This document shows positions 7,957-14,944 of a stretch of DNA of 14,944 nt, in pieces. This stretch comes from Bathymodiolus azoricus thioautotrophic gill symbiont (lineage in GTDB: Bacteria; Pseudomonadota; Gammaproteobacteria; PS1; Pseudothioglobaceae), in assembly GCF_001298715.1 (NCBI RefSeq), contig NZ_CDSC02000105.1, positions 1 through 14,944 on the forward strand. The letters are read 5' to 3'. The notes under the pieces were generated by a model. The model was not told where the DNA came from. It saw nothing but the letters and a program-made list of their open reading frames with translations, and searched no databases. A program made the translations under genes and the position numbers. Numbering within the stretch: the first letter of the stretch is position 1; the number at the start of each line of letters is the position of its first letter.

Positions 7957-8256
7957 TTACTGCTTAGCTAACCAATCAGCAATTTCTTGCTCTTTACCTT
8001 TAGCTAATGCTGCCATTGAACTCATTGTTGGGTCTTTGCGTGCACCAGATTGAAAATCTTTCAATTGTTTAACAATATAGGATGCCTGTTGTCCAGCAAG
8101 GTGAGGGTAAATTGGAATTGCTGATTTACCATTAGCACCATGACACGCAGCACAGCCACCAGCAGCATAAGCTGCCTTGCCATCTGCTTGAACCAAAGAA
8201 CTCATTGATATTACTGTAGCCGCTATTACTAAAACTTTTTTTCCTGTTGAAAACAT
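7957..8256 (-). CDS. single-heme periplasmic cytochrome c (c4-like domain)
   Basis: Small c-type cytochrome of 99 residues. An N-terminal hydrophobic signal peptide ends near Ala24 (SMSSLVQA). The heme motif is CAACH at 35-39, and the distal ligand is probably Met78 (DPTMSSM). The segment IYPHLAGQQASYIVKQLKDF, followed by SGARKDPTM, closely matches the N-terminal half of the neighbouring diheme cytochrome, so this looks like a one-domain relative of c4 rather than an unrelated c5. AGGAG about 6 nt before the ATG is the best ribosome-binding site in this region. A likely role is shuttling electrons alongside c4; the specific partner is not visible. Confidence 0.88.
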   Translation of the reverse strand: MFSTGKKVLVIAATVISMSSLVQADGKAAYAAGGCAACHGANGKSAIPIYPHLAGQQASYIVKQLKDFQSGARKDPTMSSMAALAKGKEQEIADWLAKQ

Positions 8257-8313
8257 ACTGTGCTCCTTAAATTTTTAAAATATATAATGGTAACTTTATC
8301 ACCATCAGGCGGA

Positions 8314-8342
8314 ATTATACCTTTTCTAAACTAAATGAGCAA
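8314..8342 (-). promoter_or_regulatory. candidate promoter of the single-heme cytochrome gene
   Basis: On the minus strand TTGCTC (8337-8342), a 17-bp spacer and TATAAT (8314-8319) form a reasonable sigma-70 promoter about 58 bp upstream of the cytochrome ATG. Its -35 box lies within the first codons of the divergent engB, so transcription in the two directions may interfere. Confidence 0.55.
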
Positions 8343-8934
8343 TATTTATCATCAAGCAAAATTTTTACTCTCTTGTCCATCACTCAAAGGGTGCCCAGAA
8401 GACCAAGGCTATGAAGTGGTTTTTGCTGGACGCTCTAACGCTGGAAAATCAAGCGCTATCAACACCATTACTTTGCAAAAAAAATTAGCAAAAGTATCTC
8501 GTACACCCGGCAGAACGCAGCATTTGGTATTTTTTGAATTGGACGAAAATCATCGTTTGGTAGACCTACCTGGCTATGGTTATGCTAAAGTACCTGAGCA
8601 TATCAAACAACAATGGCAAAAAGATATGGGTGAATATTTTGCACAACGCCAATGCTTAGTAGGTGCAGTGTTAGTGATGGATGCGCGTCGTCCACTAACA
8701 AAGTTTGATCAAATGATGTTGGATTGGTGTGTTGGTGCAAACTTACCCACACAAATCATCCTAACCAAATCTGACAAACTCAAAAAAGGCGCTGCCAAGA
8801 ATTCATTGCTTAAAGTCAAACGCGAAGTTGAACAATATCCTTATGTTGATGTGCAATTATTTTCCAGTTTAAAAAAACAAGGCTTAGAGGCGTTAGGCTT
8901 AAGACTTGATACATTTTTTGGGTATGTATCATAA
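8335..8934 (+). CDS. engB: ribosome-biogenesis GTP-binding protein EngB (YsxC/YihA)
   Basis: Essential small GTPase required for assembly of the large ribosomal subunit. The 199-residue product has the TrmE-Era-EngA-EngB fold order: G1 GRSNAGKSS at 32-40, the conserved switch region SRTPGRTQ near 55-62, G3 [10 protein letters not shown] at 77-86 and G4 TKSD at 144-147. Length and motifs are normal. No Shine-Dalgarno sequence precedes the ATG; the upstream bases are CTTTTCTAAACTAA, so a leaderless or very short-leader transcript is possible. It is divergent from the cytochrome pair, an arrangement also known from Pseudomonas. Confidence 0.96.
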   Translation: MSNIYHQAKFLLSCPSLKGCPEDQGYEVVFAGRSNAGKSSAINTITLQKKLAKVSRTPGRTQHLVFFELDENHRLVDLPGYGYAKVPEHIKQQWQKDMGEYFAQRQCLVGAVLVMDARRPLTKFDQMMLDWCVGANLPTQIILTKSDKLKKGAAKNSLLKVKREVEQYPYVDVQLFSSLKKQGLEALGLRLDTFFGYVS

Positions 8935-9014
8935 TTCAGAAATAAAAAATATTCTTTTTAAGATTTCATTGAAAAGTGTAAACCTAACGCATTCTGCTAC
9001 ATCCTTTACTTCTA

Positions 9015-11489
9015 ATGTGGCTTAACACAAATACAACAAAAGTTACTAAGGGTGATATTGTTATCTTGGCAAACAATCGCCAAGTGTTAGCGTTTAAAAA
9101 AACTTGGGGTGTGCAAAAAGGCAATTCTGCTCTACCAAAAATTCTATCTTGGTGCCAATACTTACAAGAAACTTGGCAATCGCTTGAAGCCAATACAAAA
9201 AAACGCTTAATTTCAAATATTGAATCTCGCACATTAATTAAGCAATCAATACAAAAATCAGGGCAAAAAGTTGATAATCGCTTACTGGATGAAGTCATAA
9301 AAAATAACAATTATTGTGATGCCCATCTCATTGATTACATGCAATTATCAAAATTAGGTGTTGAAAATTACAAGCTGTTTGCCACTTGGCTGAAGGATTA
9401 TCAAAAGACCAAATCAGCCCACAACTTATTGGATACCAACGACTTATCTGCGTTAATTATTACACATAATACCAATCTAGCAAAACCTTATATTTATGGC
9501 TTTAAAACACTCACACCCGTGCAATCGTTATTACTTGATAAGACTGGCTATCAAGTGCTTAAATCTGAACAAAAAAACACACAAAGCAACCATAAAGTTT
9601 TTCAAACTACCCAAGATGAACTCTTATCTGCTGCCCATTGGGCAAAGGATTTGAATGCGCAATATCCAAATAAACACATTGCCATTATTTGTCCAACATT
9701 GAACAATGACCATTATCAAATTCAATCTGTTTTTGACCGAGTATTTGCCAATACACTAATGGAAACTGGGCAAAAATCTTATAATATTTCCCTAGGTTTT
9801 TCATTAACTGAATATCCGTTGATTCGCCATATTCTAACACTATTGGAACTCTGTCAGCAATTGAAAAGTAACCGCATCAAGACTGAAACTTTTAACACTG
9901 TTATCACTTCGCCTTATATTGCCCACGCACAAAAAGAACGATCAGCTCGTGCTTTATTAGTTAACCGCACCTTAGATTTTTCAAAAACACATTTTAAATT
10001 TTCCCATTTAGAAAAACACCTAAACAACACACCGCAAATAAAAACATTGCTTGAAGCAACAATAGCACAATCAACAAAAAGACAACAAACACATGATGCG
10101 TGGTTATTAGATTTTAATACCTACTTACAAATTTGGGGTTTCGCTACTGATAGAACATTATCCAGCACCGAATATCAATTATTCAACAAATATCAAAGCA
10201 CCTCTTCTGGACTTAATCAACTGGCACAAATAAATACTCAAGTTGGTGCCGCTCATGCCATTAAGGATTTGAAAGATTGGCTCTCACAAGTTGTTTTTCA
10301 AGCACAATCTGCCAAAACCCCAATTCAAATATTAGGCAGTTTAGAAGCAGAAGGCTTGTACTTTGATGCCGCTTGGGTACTGGGGATGACGGATGAATTC
10401 TTACCTGCCACGCTCAATGTGCCGCGTTTTATTCCTAGTGATATTGCTGTAACACACCAAATTCCACGAACAAATTTTGAATTAATTGCTAAAGATGCAC
10501 AAGACACGCTCAATAACCTTGTTAATCTGTCTACTGAGGTTATTTTCTCCTACGCCAAAGTACACTTGAGTAGCGAACAGCGACCGTCCCCTCTGTTAAC
10601 ATTTAATCATGAAACACCAATACTCACACATGACTATCAAAACATAGTATTGGAAACTGTGGATGATGCAAAAGCCAATCCATTGAAACACGCACAAGTG
10701 CATGGCGGTGTAAGTATCTTGAAAAATCAAATGGCATGTGCCTTTAGTGGCTTTGCACGCCGATTAAACATTCAATCATTTAATGACCCGCATATTGGTC
10801 TAAACAGAATGGAGCAAGGCAATATTATTCACACCACCTTACAATACTTTTATCAAGAAATTACCTCGCAAGATAAACTGTTATCGCTCAGTAAAGATAA
10901 ATTAGATGTGTTAATTAAAGAAAAAATAAACACGGCAATCAAATATTACAATGATACTGGCTTTAAAGAAAACGAAAAAATAAGAATCTCGAAAATTATT
11001 CATCAGTTTATTGAAATCGAAAAACAAAGGCATCCATTCACCGTATTATCAACCGAACAAAGTGTTAATGTTAATATTGCTGGACTTAAATTTAACACCC
11101 GTCTAGATAGACTTGATGAGACAAAAGGGGGTAATAAGATTATTTTTGATTATAAAATTGGAAACCCTTCTATTAGTAACTGGTGTGGCGAAGCAATCAA
11201 AGAGCCACAACTGCCTATCTACGCTATCAGTAATGCCGCCCAAGGCGCAGCATTCATTCAACTAAACGCCAATAAAGTTAGCATTAAAGGCTTATCAAAA
11301 AACAAAGATTCATTACCCAAGCAATCTGCGAGAAATTCTTGCAAAGAATGGGATGAGCAAGTTATCATTTGGGGGGAAATACTAAACACTGCCAGTCAAG
11401 ATTTTCAACAGGGCAAGACACAAGTTTTGCCAAATAAAACCGCTTGTCAATATTGCGAATTTGATTCGCTATGTCGCGTTGAGAAATGA
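9015..11489 (+). CDS. AddB-like PD-(D/E)XK nuclease, probable DNA repair protein
   Basis: Large protein (824 aa) resembling the proteobacterial 'probable DNA repair protein' family related to AddB/RexB. The N-terminus ([17 protein letters not shown]) and the helicase-like core ([20 protein letters not shown], around 440-459) follow the UvrD-like pattern, but I see no Walker A, so an inactive helicase scaffold is likely. The C-terminal nuclease has His606 (GNIIH), Asp698 (RLDRLD), Asp712 and Lys714 (FDYK), and Gln732 and Tyr736 (QLPIY), the RecB-type active-site set. Cys575 (MACAF) with Cys811, Cys814 and Cys820 (C-x2-C-x5-C) matches the 4Fe-4S clasp known from AddB, Cas4 and Dna2. No addA or recB-like helicase lies in the window. 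The 3' end overlaps the convergent cca by 21 bp. The ATG has no clear ribosome-binding site. Confidence 0.85.
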   Translation: MWLNTNTTKVTKGDIVILANNRQVLAFKKTWGVQKGNSALPKILSWCQYLQETWQSLEANTKKRLISNIESRTLIKQSIQKSGQKVDNRLLDEVIKNNNYCDAHLIDYMQLSKLGVENYKLFATWLKDYQKTKSAHNLLDTNDLSALIITHNTNLAKPYIYGFKTLTPVQSLLLDKTGYQVLKSEQKNTQSNHKVFQTTQDELLSAAHWAKDLNAQYPNKHIAIICPTLNNDHYQIQSVFDRVFANTLMETGQKSYNISLGFSLTEYPLIRHILTLLELCQQLKSNRIKTETFNTVITSPYIAHAQKERSARALLVNRTLDFSKTHFKFSHLEKHLNNTPQIKTLLEATIAQSTKRQQTHDAWLLDFNTYLQIWGFATDRTLSSTEYQLFNKYQSTSSGLNQLAQINTQVGAAHAIKDLKDWLSQVVFQAQSAKTPIQILGSLEAEGLYFDAAWVLGMTDEFLPATLNVPRFIPSDIAVTHQIPRTNFELIAKDAQDTLNNLVNLSTEVIFSYAKVHLSSEQRPSPLLTFNHETPILTHDYQNIVLETVDDAKANPLKHAQVHGGVSILKNQMACAFSGFARRLNIQSFNDPHIGLNRMEQGNIIHTTLQYFYQEITSQDKLLSLSKDKLDVLIKEKINTAIKYYNDTGFKENEKIRISKIIHQFIEIEKQRHPFTVLSTEQSVNVNIAGLKFNTRLDRLDETKGGNKIIFDYKIGNPSISNWCGEAIKEPQLPIYAISNAAQGAAFIQLNANKVSIKGLSKNKDSLPKQSARNSCKEWDEQVIIWGEILNTASQDFQQGKTQVLPNKTACQYCEFDSLCRVEK

Positions 11490-12554
11490 CTCAATAACGC
11501 GTTGTTTCTCTATTTGAATCTCAGCGCCAATATTCTCTTTATTCAACTGAGAGATATCAATCATATTTAGCAAGCCTCTGAGTTCAATAATACGACTAAC
11601 ATCAATACCCAATAACTCAAAAGTTGCCAGTAATTCTGAAAATCGATCTTGTCGTCTAAGCGCATCAGTTTTGGTAAAAAAGTTAAACACTTCATTGCTA
11701 GACTGGTTATCAAAGCTTGTGGCAAACTGATAAGTTTTATGCGCCAGTTTTGCCAGCTGTTTGTATTTTTTTGGACACTTGATATTATTGCATAACTCAG
11801 TGATTGCCTCTGTCTTTTCATCTTTTAGCCATATGGCAAACTTGATATGCATCGCATCAGTTGCTAAATTATCTAAAATCTCAAATGGGTTTTCGTGACT
11901 TTGTTTATCACGAGATTTAAGCGCAGCAAAAACTCTGTCATAAGCACCGCAAGCTAACAACACTTTAAAAAATGCTGATGGCGTTTCGTAAGATAGGGAT
12001 TTTTCTAATTCTTTAAAAACTCGCTCAGGGGTGAGCGCATCCACCTCACCAGAGCTCACCATTTGTTTCATTAACTGATGCGTTGCATGCGCCACTTTAA
12101 AGCCAAATTTTTTAAACCGTGCGGCAAAACGAGCAACACGCAACACACGCACAGGGTCTTCGCTAAACGCATCAGATACATGTCTAAGTAAACCATTGTC
12201 TAAATCTTCTTGTCCATTGAATGGGTCAACCAAATCACCGTCTTTTGTTTGAGCAATGGCATTAATGGTTAAATCTCGACGAGATAAATCTTGCTCAAGG
12301 GTGACAATTTTAGAAGTATCAAATTCAAAACCTTTATAACCTTTGCTAATTTTTCGCTCAACTCTAGCAAGTGCATATTCCTCTTGTGTGCCAGGGTGTA
12401 GAAATACAGGAAAGGATTGCCCCACTTGGCGATAACCCAAGTCCAACATTTCATCGGGCGACGAGTCAACTACCACCCAATCTTTTTCGGTTTTTTCATC
12501 AGCAATGCCCAATAATTGGTCTCGCACAGCACCACCAACCAAGTATATTTTCAT
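11469..12554 (-). CDS. cca: CCA-adding enzyme (tRNA nucleotidyltransferase), short form without HD domain
   Basis: Adds or repairs the 3'-terminal CCA of tRNAs. The first 200 residues match E. coli Cca closely: GGAVRD at 7-12, the metal-binding motif EKDW at 23-26 (E. coli has DRDW), RRDLTIN at 92-98, the nucleotide-selecting EDPVR at 132-136 and ERVFKE at 177-182. Total length is 361, against 412 in E. coli. The missing part is the HD phosphohydrolase region: neither the HxxxxxH nor the CHDLGKG-type motif is present, and the sequence resumes with the C-terminal helical part ([17 protein letters not shown]). It should be able to polymerise CCA but lack the phosphatase and phosphodiesterase activities. 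It is convergent with the nuclease gene and divergent from mpl. Confidence 0.92.
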   Translation of the reverse strand: MKIYLVGGAVRDQLLGIADEKTEKDWVVVDSSPDEMLDLGYRQVGQSFPVFLHPGTQEEYALARVERKISKGYKGFEFDTSKIVTLEQDLSRRDLTINAIAQTKDGDLVDPFNGQEDLDNGLLRHVSDAFSEDPVRVLRVARFAARFKKFGFKVAHATHQLMKQMVSSGEVDALTPERVFKELEKSLSYETPSAFFKVLLACGAYDRVFAALKSRDKQSHENPFEILDNLATDAMHIKFAIWLKDEKTEAITELCNNIKCPKKYKQLAKLAHKTYQFATSFDNQSSNEVFNFFTKTDALRRQDRFSELLATFELLGIDVSRIIELRGLLNMIDISQLNKENIGAEIQIEKQRVIESFLNAT

Positions 12555-12559
12555 AGTTG

Positions 12560-12588
12560 TTACAAACTAAAATAAATAAACATATAAT
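12560..12588 (+). promoter_or_regulatory. sigma-70 promoter for mpl, with a superimposed divergent -10 for cca
   Basis: On the plus strand TTACAA (12560-12565), a 17-bp spacer and a perfect TATAAT (12583-12588) predict a start near 12595 and a leader of about 38 nt for mpl. On the minus strand TATTAT (12584-12589) nearly coincides with that -10, with TTCTTT 17 bp upstream, and would serve cca. Both genes would thus be driven from one melted segment. Confidence 0.65.
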
Positions 12589-12632
12589 ACACGAATGACC
12601 TTATTTAAAGAACAATAGCCCTCACTAAGTAA

Positions 12633-13931
12633 ATGCACATTCATATTTTAGGTGTCGCTGGCACTTTTATGGGATCACTCGCCTTAATTGCCAAACAACT
12701 TGGACACAGCGTTACTGGACAAGACCAAGGTGTTTACCCACCAATGAGCACTCAGCTTGATAAACAAAGTGTCAGTTACACACAGGGCTATCACGCTAAA
12801 GACTTACCCAAGGCTGATGTCTATATTGTTGGCAATGCCTTATCGCGTGGCAATGAATGTGTGGAAGAAATTTTAAATAAACAATACACCTACACTTCAG
12901 GGGCGCAGTGGCTTAGTGAAAATGTATTACGCGACAAATGGGTGCTTGCTATTAGTGGTACGCATGGAAAAACTACCACTGCCAGTATGTTGGCTTGGAT
13001 TTTAGAAATCACAGGCTACAACCCAAATTTCTTAATCGGTGGTGTGGTTGAAGGCTTTGGTGTGTCATCACGACTGACCGACTCTGATTTCTTTGTGATT
13101 GAAGCCGATGAATATGACACTGCCTTTTTTGACAAACGCTCAAAGTTTGTGCATTACCGCCCTAAAACTTTGGTGATTAATAATCTTGAGTTTGACCACG
13201 CTGATATCTTTGATTCTCTCAAAGACATTCAAAAACAATTCCATCATCTGCTTCGCACCATACCAAATGATGGACTCATTGTCCATCCACAAAATGTATC
13301 AGCGATTGAACAAGTCATTGAAATGGGACTATACTCAGAACAACAAACCCTACCAACTTCCAAATTGGAAATCAGTGATATTGGCACTACCTTTGATGTT
13401 GAAAATAACACAGTTGACTGGAATCTGTTGGGTGAGCACAATATGCAAAATGGACTTTGTGCTATTTATGCTGCACACCATATTGGCGTGACAATTAAAA
13501 CTGCTTGCGAGGCACTGAATACATTCCAAGGGGTGAAGCGTCGTTTAGAAATCAAATACCAAACCGATAATATCACGCTATATGATGATTTTGCTCATCA
13601 CCCAACCGCTATTCAAACCACACTTAGTGGTTTGCGTGCCAAAGTCGGCAATAAAAACATCGTTGCAATTTTAGAACTGCGCTCTAACACAATGAAATCT
13701 GGCGTGCATCAACAAAGTTTAGTTGACGCTCTAAGTGAAGCCAATCAAATATTAATTCTAAAACCAGAAAATCAAGATTGGGATATTAATGCCTTATTCA
13801 GCAAAGATAGTTTATTTGTCTGTGTTGAGGACATTGTTGCCGAACTCGGCCGCATCCAACAAGGACATTTTGTCGTTATGTCCAACGGTGGTTTTGATGA
13901 TATTTTTAACAAAATCATCGCCAAATTATAA
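12633..13931 (+). CDS. mpl: UDP-N-acetylmuramate:L-alanyl-gamma-D-glutamyl-meso-diaminopimelate ligase (Mpl)
   Basis: Murein-recycling ligase that joins recovered tripeptide to UDP-N-acetylmuramate, bypassing MurC, MurD and MurE. It belongs to the Mur ligase family. The Rossmann-like N-terminus MHIHILGVAGTFMGSLALIA is characteristic of Mpl. The ATP-binding loop GTHGKTTT is at 109-116. The central domain has EADEYDTAFFDKRSKF at 157-172 and NNLEFDHADIF at 183-193. The C-terminal domain carries YDDFAHHPTAI, typical of MurC/Mpl. At 432 residues it is slightly shorter than E. coli Mpl (457) but shows no internal loss. A strong promoter precedes it; only 2 bp separate its stop from that of the convergent transporter gene. 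Confidence 0.95.
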   Translation: MHIHILGVAGTFMGSLALIAKQLGHSVTGQDQGVYPPMSTQLDKQSVSYTQGYHAKDLPKADVYIVGNALSRGNECVEEILNKQYTYTSGAQWLSENVLRDKWVLAISGTHGKTTTASMLAWILEITGYNPNFLIGGVVEGFGVSSRLTDSDFFVIEADEYDTAFFDKRSKFVHYRPKTLVINNLEFDHADIFDSLKDIQKQFHHLLRTIPNDGLIVHPQNVSAIEQVIEMGLYSEQQTLPTSKLEISDIGTTFDVENNTVDWNLLGEHNMQNGLCAIYAAHHIGVTIKTACEALNTFQGVKRRLEIKYQTDNITLYDDFAHHPTAIQTTLSGLRAKVGNKNIVAILELRSNTMKSGVHQQSLVDALSEANQILILKPENQDWDINALFSKDSLFVCVEDIVAELGRIQQGHFVVMSNGGFDDIFNKIIAKL

Positions 13932-13933
13932 CG

Positions 13934-14716
13934 CTAGAAACTTAAAACAAACACACCTAATAAGAGCAAAAATAAGGCAAAGCCTTTTTTTAATCTCTTG
14001 CCATTAATATTATGTGCAACCTTAGCACCAAGTGGTGCAAAAAAAATACTAGTCATAACAATACTGAGCAATGCTTTTATATGGATAAACCCTAATCCAC
14101 TAGTAGTGCCTTCAATTCCAGTACCAATTATGATAAAACCCACACTGCCTACAATCGCAATCGGCATACCCACAGCCGCTGAAGTGGCAATAGCGTTTTT
14201 AATATCAACCTTATTGTAAGTTAAAAATGGCGTGGTCATTGTACCACCACCAATACCAACTATAGCTGAAACCAATCCGATAATATAGCCTGTTATTAGC
14301 CAAACCCATCTGTTTAAATTATCTGCATATCCAGAAGTGCTAATGCTAAACCACATTATCATTGCAACCATTATTTCAAAGATTGCAAAGAAAATTCGCA
14401 AGAAATCAAAACTCAAATATTGAGCAATAATCGCTCCGCTAAAAGCGCCTAATAAAATAGTAGGGGTGAGTTTTATGAAATATTGCCAATGAATAGCGCC
14501 ATGGCGATGGTGCGCCCAAACGCTGGATATAGAGGTAAAAACAATCACTGCCAGTGCAGTGCCAATCGCTGTATGCATTAACACCACTTCTTGAACCTCA
14601 AATGCCAACACATACAACAATGCTGGCACGATAATCAAACCGCCACCCACACCAAACAGTCCAGCAATAAAACCAGAAAACGCACCCAACAGTAATAATA
14701 ACGCTATTTCAACCAG
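13934..14716 (-). CDS. TauE/SafE (TSUP) family inner-membrane permease
   Basis: Predicted polytopic permease of the TSUP family, whose members include sulfite/organosulfonate exporters; the substrate here cannot be told. Two similar halves each carry a glycine-rich signature: GLFGVGGGLIIVPALL near the N-terminus and AIVGIGGGTMTTPFLT in the middle. About eight hydrophobic segments are visible in roughly 255 residues. The start is uncertain. No ATG or GTG precedes the first conserved segment; the open frame extends to a TAG at 14720-14722. A CTG at 14714-14716 has GAGG 7 nt upstream and would give MVEIALLLLLGAFSG; a TTG at 14687-14689 has no ribosome-binding site and would trim the first membrane segment. 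I chose the CTG. The gene overlaps the end of a disrupted hydrolase gene by 13 bases and is convergent with mpl. Confidence 0.85.
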   Translation of the reverse strand: MVEIALLLLLGAFSGFIAGLFGVGGGLIIVPALLYVLAFEVQEVVLMHTAIGTALAVIVFTSISSVWAHHRHGAIHWQYFIKLTPTILLGAFSGAIIAQYLSFDFLRIFFAIFEIMVAMIMWFSISTSGYADNLNRWVWLITGYIIGLVSAIVGIGGGTMTTPFLTYNKVDIKNAIATSAAVGMPIAIVGSVGFIIIGTGIEGTTSGLGFIHIKALLSIVMTSIFFAPLGAKVAHNINGKRLKKGFALFLLLLGVFVLSF

Positions 14717-14783
14717 GTGCTAACCTCATCAATCAACAAGGCATCCTTATCATTAAAAAAATGATCGGCATCCACTTTTTTTT
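14704..14783 (-). pseudogene. C-terminal remnant of an alpha/beta hydrolase cut by an insertion sequence
   Basis: The minus-strand frame reads KKVDADHFFNDKDALLIDEV then STWLK and stop (TAG at 14704-14706). The A-D-H-F-F pattern followed by a helical tail ending in a hydrophobic-Trp-Leu motif is the usual C-terminal catalytic-histidine segment of small serine alpha/beta hydrolases of the dienelactone-hydrolase-like type. Upstream of the eight-A run the frame passes into the insertion-sequence end, so the body of the gene is separated from this tail. It was probably the upstream partner of the permease gene, which it overlaps. Confidence 0.55.
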
Positions 14784-14944
14784 GGCTCTTGTTAAAAACA
14801 AGTGGGTAAAAATCCATTAACCCGATTTAAATCCAACTTTCCACTAAGCAAATAAGCCATGGTTTTAAAATGCTTTTTACCATAGCCCCTTGCCTTTCTC
14901 TTTGCTGCTTGAATCACTGAGTTTAAACCTTCTAAAATACCATT
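14784..14944 (-). mobile_element. right end of an ISL3-type insertion sequence (continues beyond the window)
   Basis: On the plus strand the element appears to begin with GGCTCTTGTTAAAAACAAG at 14784, matching the GGCTCT-type tips of many ISL3-family elements. It is preceded by eight T (14776-14783), which would be one copy of the 8-bp, AT-rich target duplication typical of the family. A 6-bp stem with a 3-nt loop (14788-14802) spans the transposase stop. The other end is outside the window. Confidence 0.7.
14792..14944 (-). CDS. ISL3-family (IS204/IS1001/IS1096/IS1165) transposase, C-terminal part
   Basis: Only the last 50 residues are in the window; the gene runs off the right edge. The visible segment begins NGILEGLNSVIQAAK and continues RKARGYGKKHFKTMAYLL, the conserved C-terminal block of ISL3-family DDE transposases; the Glu in NGILEG is the expected third catalytic acidic residue. 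The end LPTCF-stop matches the usual short tail of the family. The reading frame is intact as far as can be seen, so the element may still be functional. Confidence 0.85.
   Translation of the reverse strand, partial: NGILEGLNSVIQAAKRKARGYGKKHFKTMAYLLSGKLDLNRVNGFLPTCF

Noticed and set aside
8984..9310. Minus-strand open frame of 108 codons overlapping the start of the AddB-like gene
   Set aside because: It is antisense to well-supported coding sequence and has no recognisable motif.
14760..14783. Short homopolymer runs read as a frameshift in the hydrolase
   Set aside because: The eight-A run is better explained as the target duplication next to the IS tip; no frame change is needed to read the hydrolase tail.
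1..14944. CRISPR array, tRNA or rRNA gene, prophage, toxin-antitoxin or defence island
   Set aside because: No regularly spaced repeats, cloverleaf, rRNA sequence or matching gene was seen; apart from the edges the window is ordinary core genome.

Overview
This is an AT-rich, gene-dense chromosomal window carrying bacterial, most probably gammaproteobacterial, core genes. The gene set (trigger factor-ClpP-ClpX-Lon, paired c-type cytochromes next to engB, Mpl, a TauE/SafE transporter) and the AT-rich coding style would suit a small marine sulfur-oxidising gammaproteobacterium of the SUP05/Thioglobus or mussel/clam thiotrophic-symbiont type. That placement is an inference from gene content and order; no rRNA or sulfur-oxidation gene is present to confirm it.

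Layout. (1) Positions 1-263 hold no intact gene: a weak IS30-like end sequence and a clean 75-bp miniature inverted-repeat element with a 5-bp target duplication, lying just downstream of lon. (2) Positions 264-7078, minus strand, are a compact proteostasis operon transcribed tig > clpP > clpX > hflX > lon, with junctions of 1-nt overlap, 7 nt, 15 nt and 28-nt overlap. (3) Positions 7116-8342 hold two periplasmic cytochrome c genes of the c4 type (minus strand), each followed by a probable intrinsic terminator, with a divergent engB on the plus strand. (4) Positions 9015-11489 encode a large AddB-like PD-(D/E)XK nuclease with a predicted 4Fe-4S cluster, whose 3' end overlaps the convergent tRNA CCA-adding enzyme gene cca. 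(5) Around 12560-12588 a divergent promoter region with nearly superimposed -10 boxes separates cca from mpl (peptidoglycan recycling). (6) The right edge holds a TauE/SafE permease gene lacking a normal start codon, the last codons of a serine (alpha/beta) hydrolase gene cut off by an ISL3-type insertion sequence, and the C-terminus of that element's transposase running off the window.

How the genes fit together: trigger factor, ClpXP and Lon cover nascent-chain folding and ATP-dependent degradation, and HflX (a ribosome-splitting GTPase) is a stress-related addition between clpX and lon. The cytochromes serve electron transfer to terminal oxidases, EngB acts in large-subunit assembly, Cca in tRNA maturation and Mpl in murein recycling. 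I see no CRISPR array, tRNA, rRNA, prophage or recognisable defence island. The interesting signals are small: mobile-element scars at both edges, the hflX placement, compressed regulatory DNA, and the transporter's odd start. I found no convincing undescribed system.
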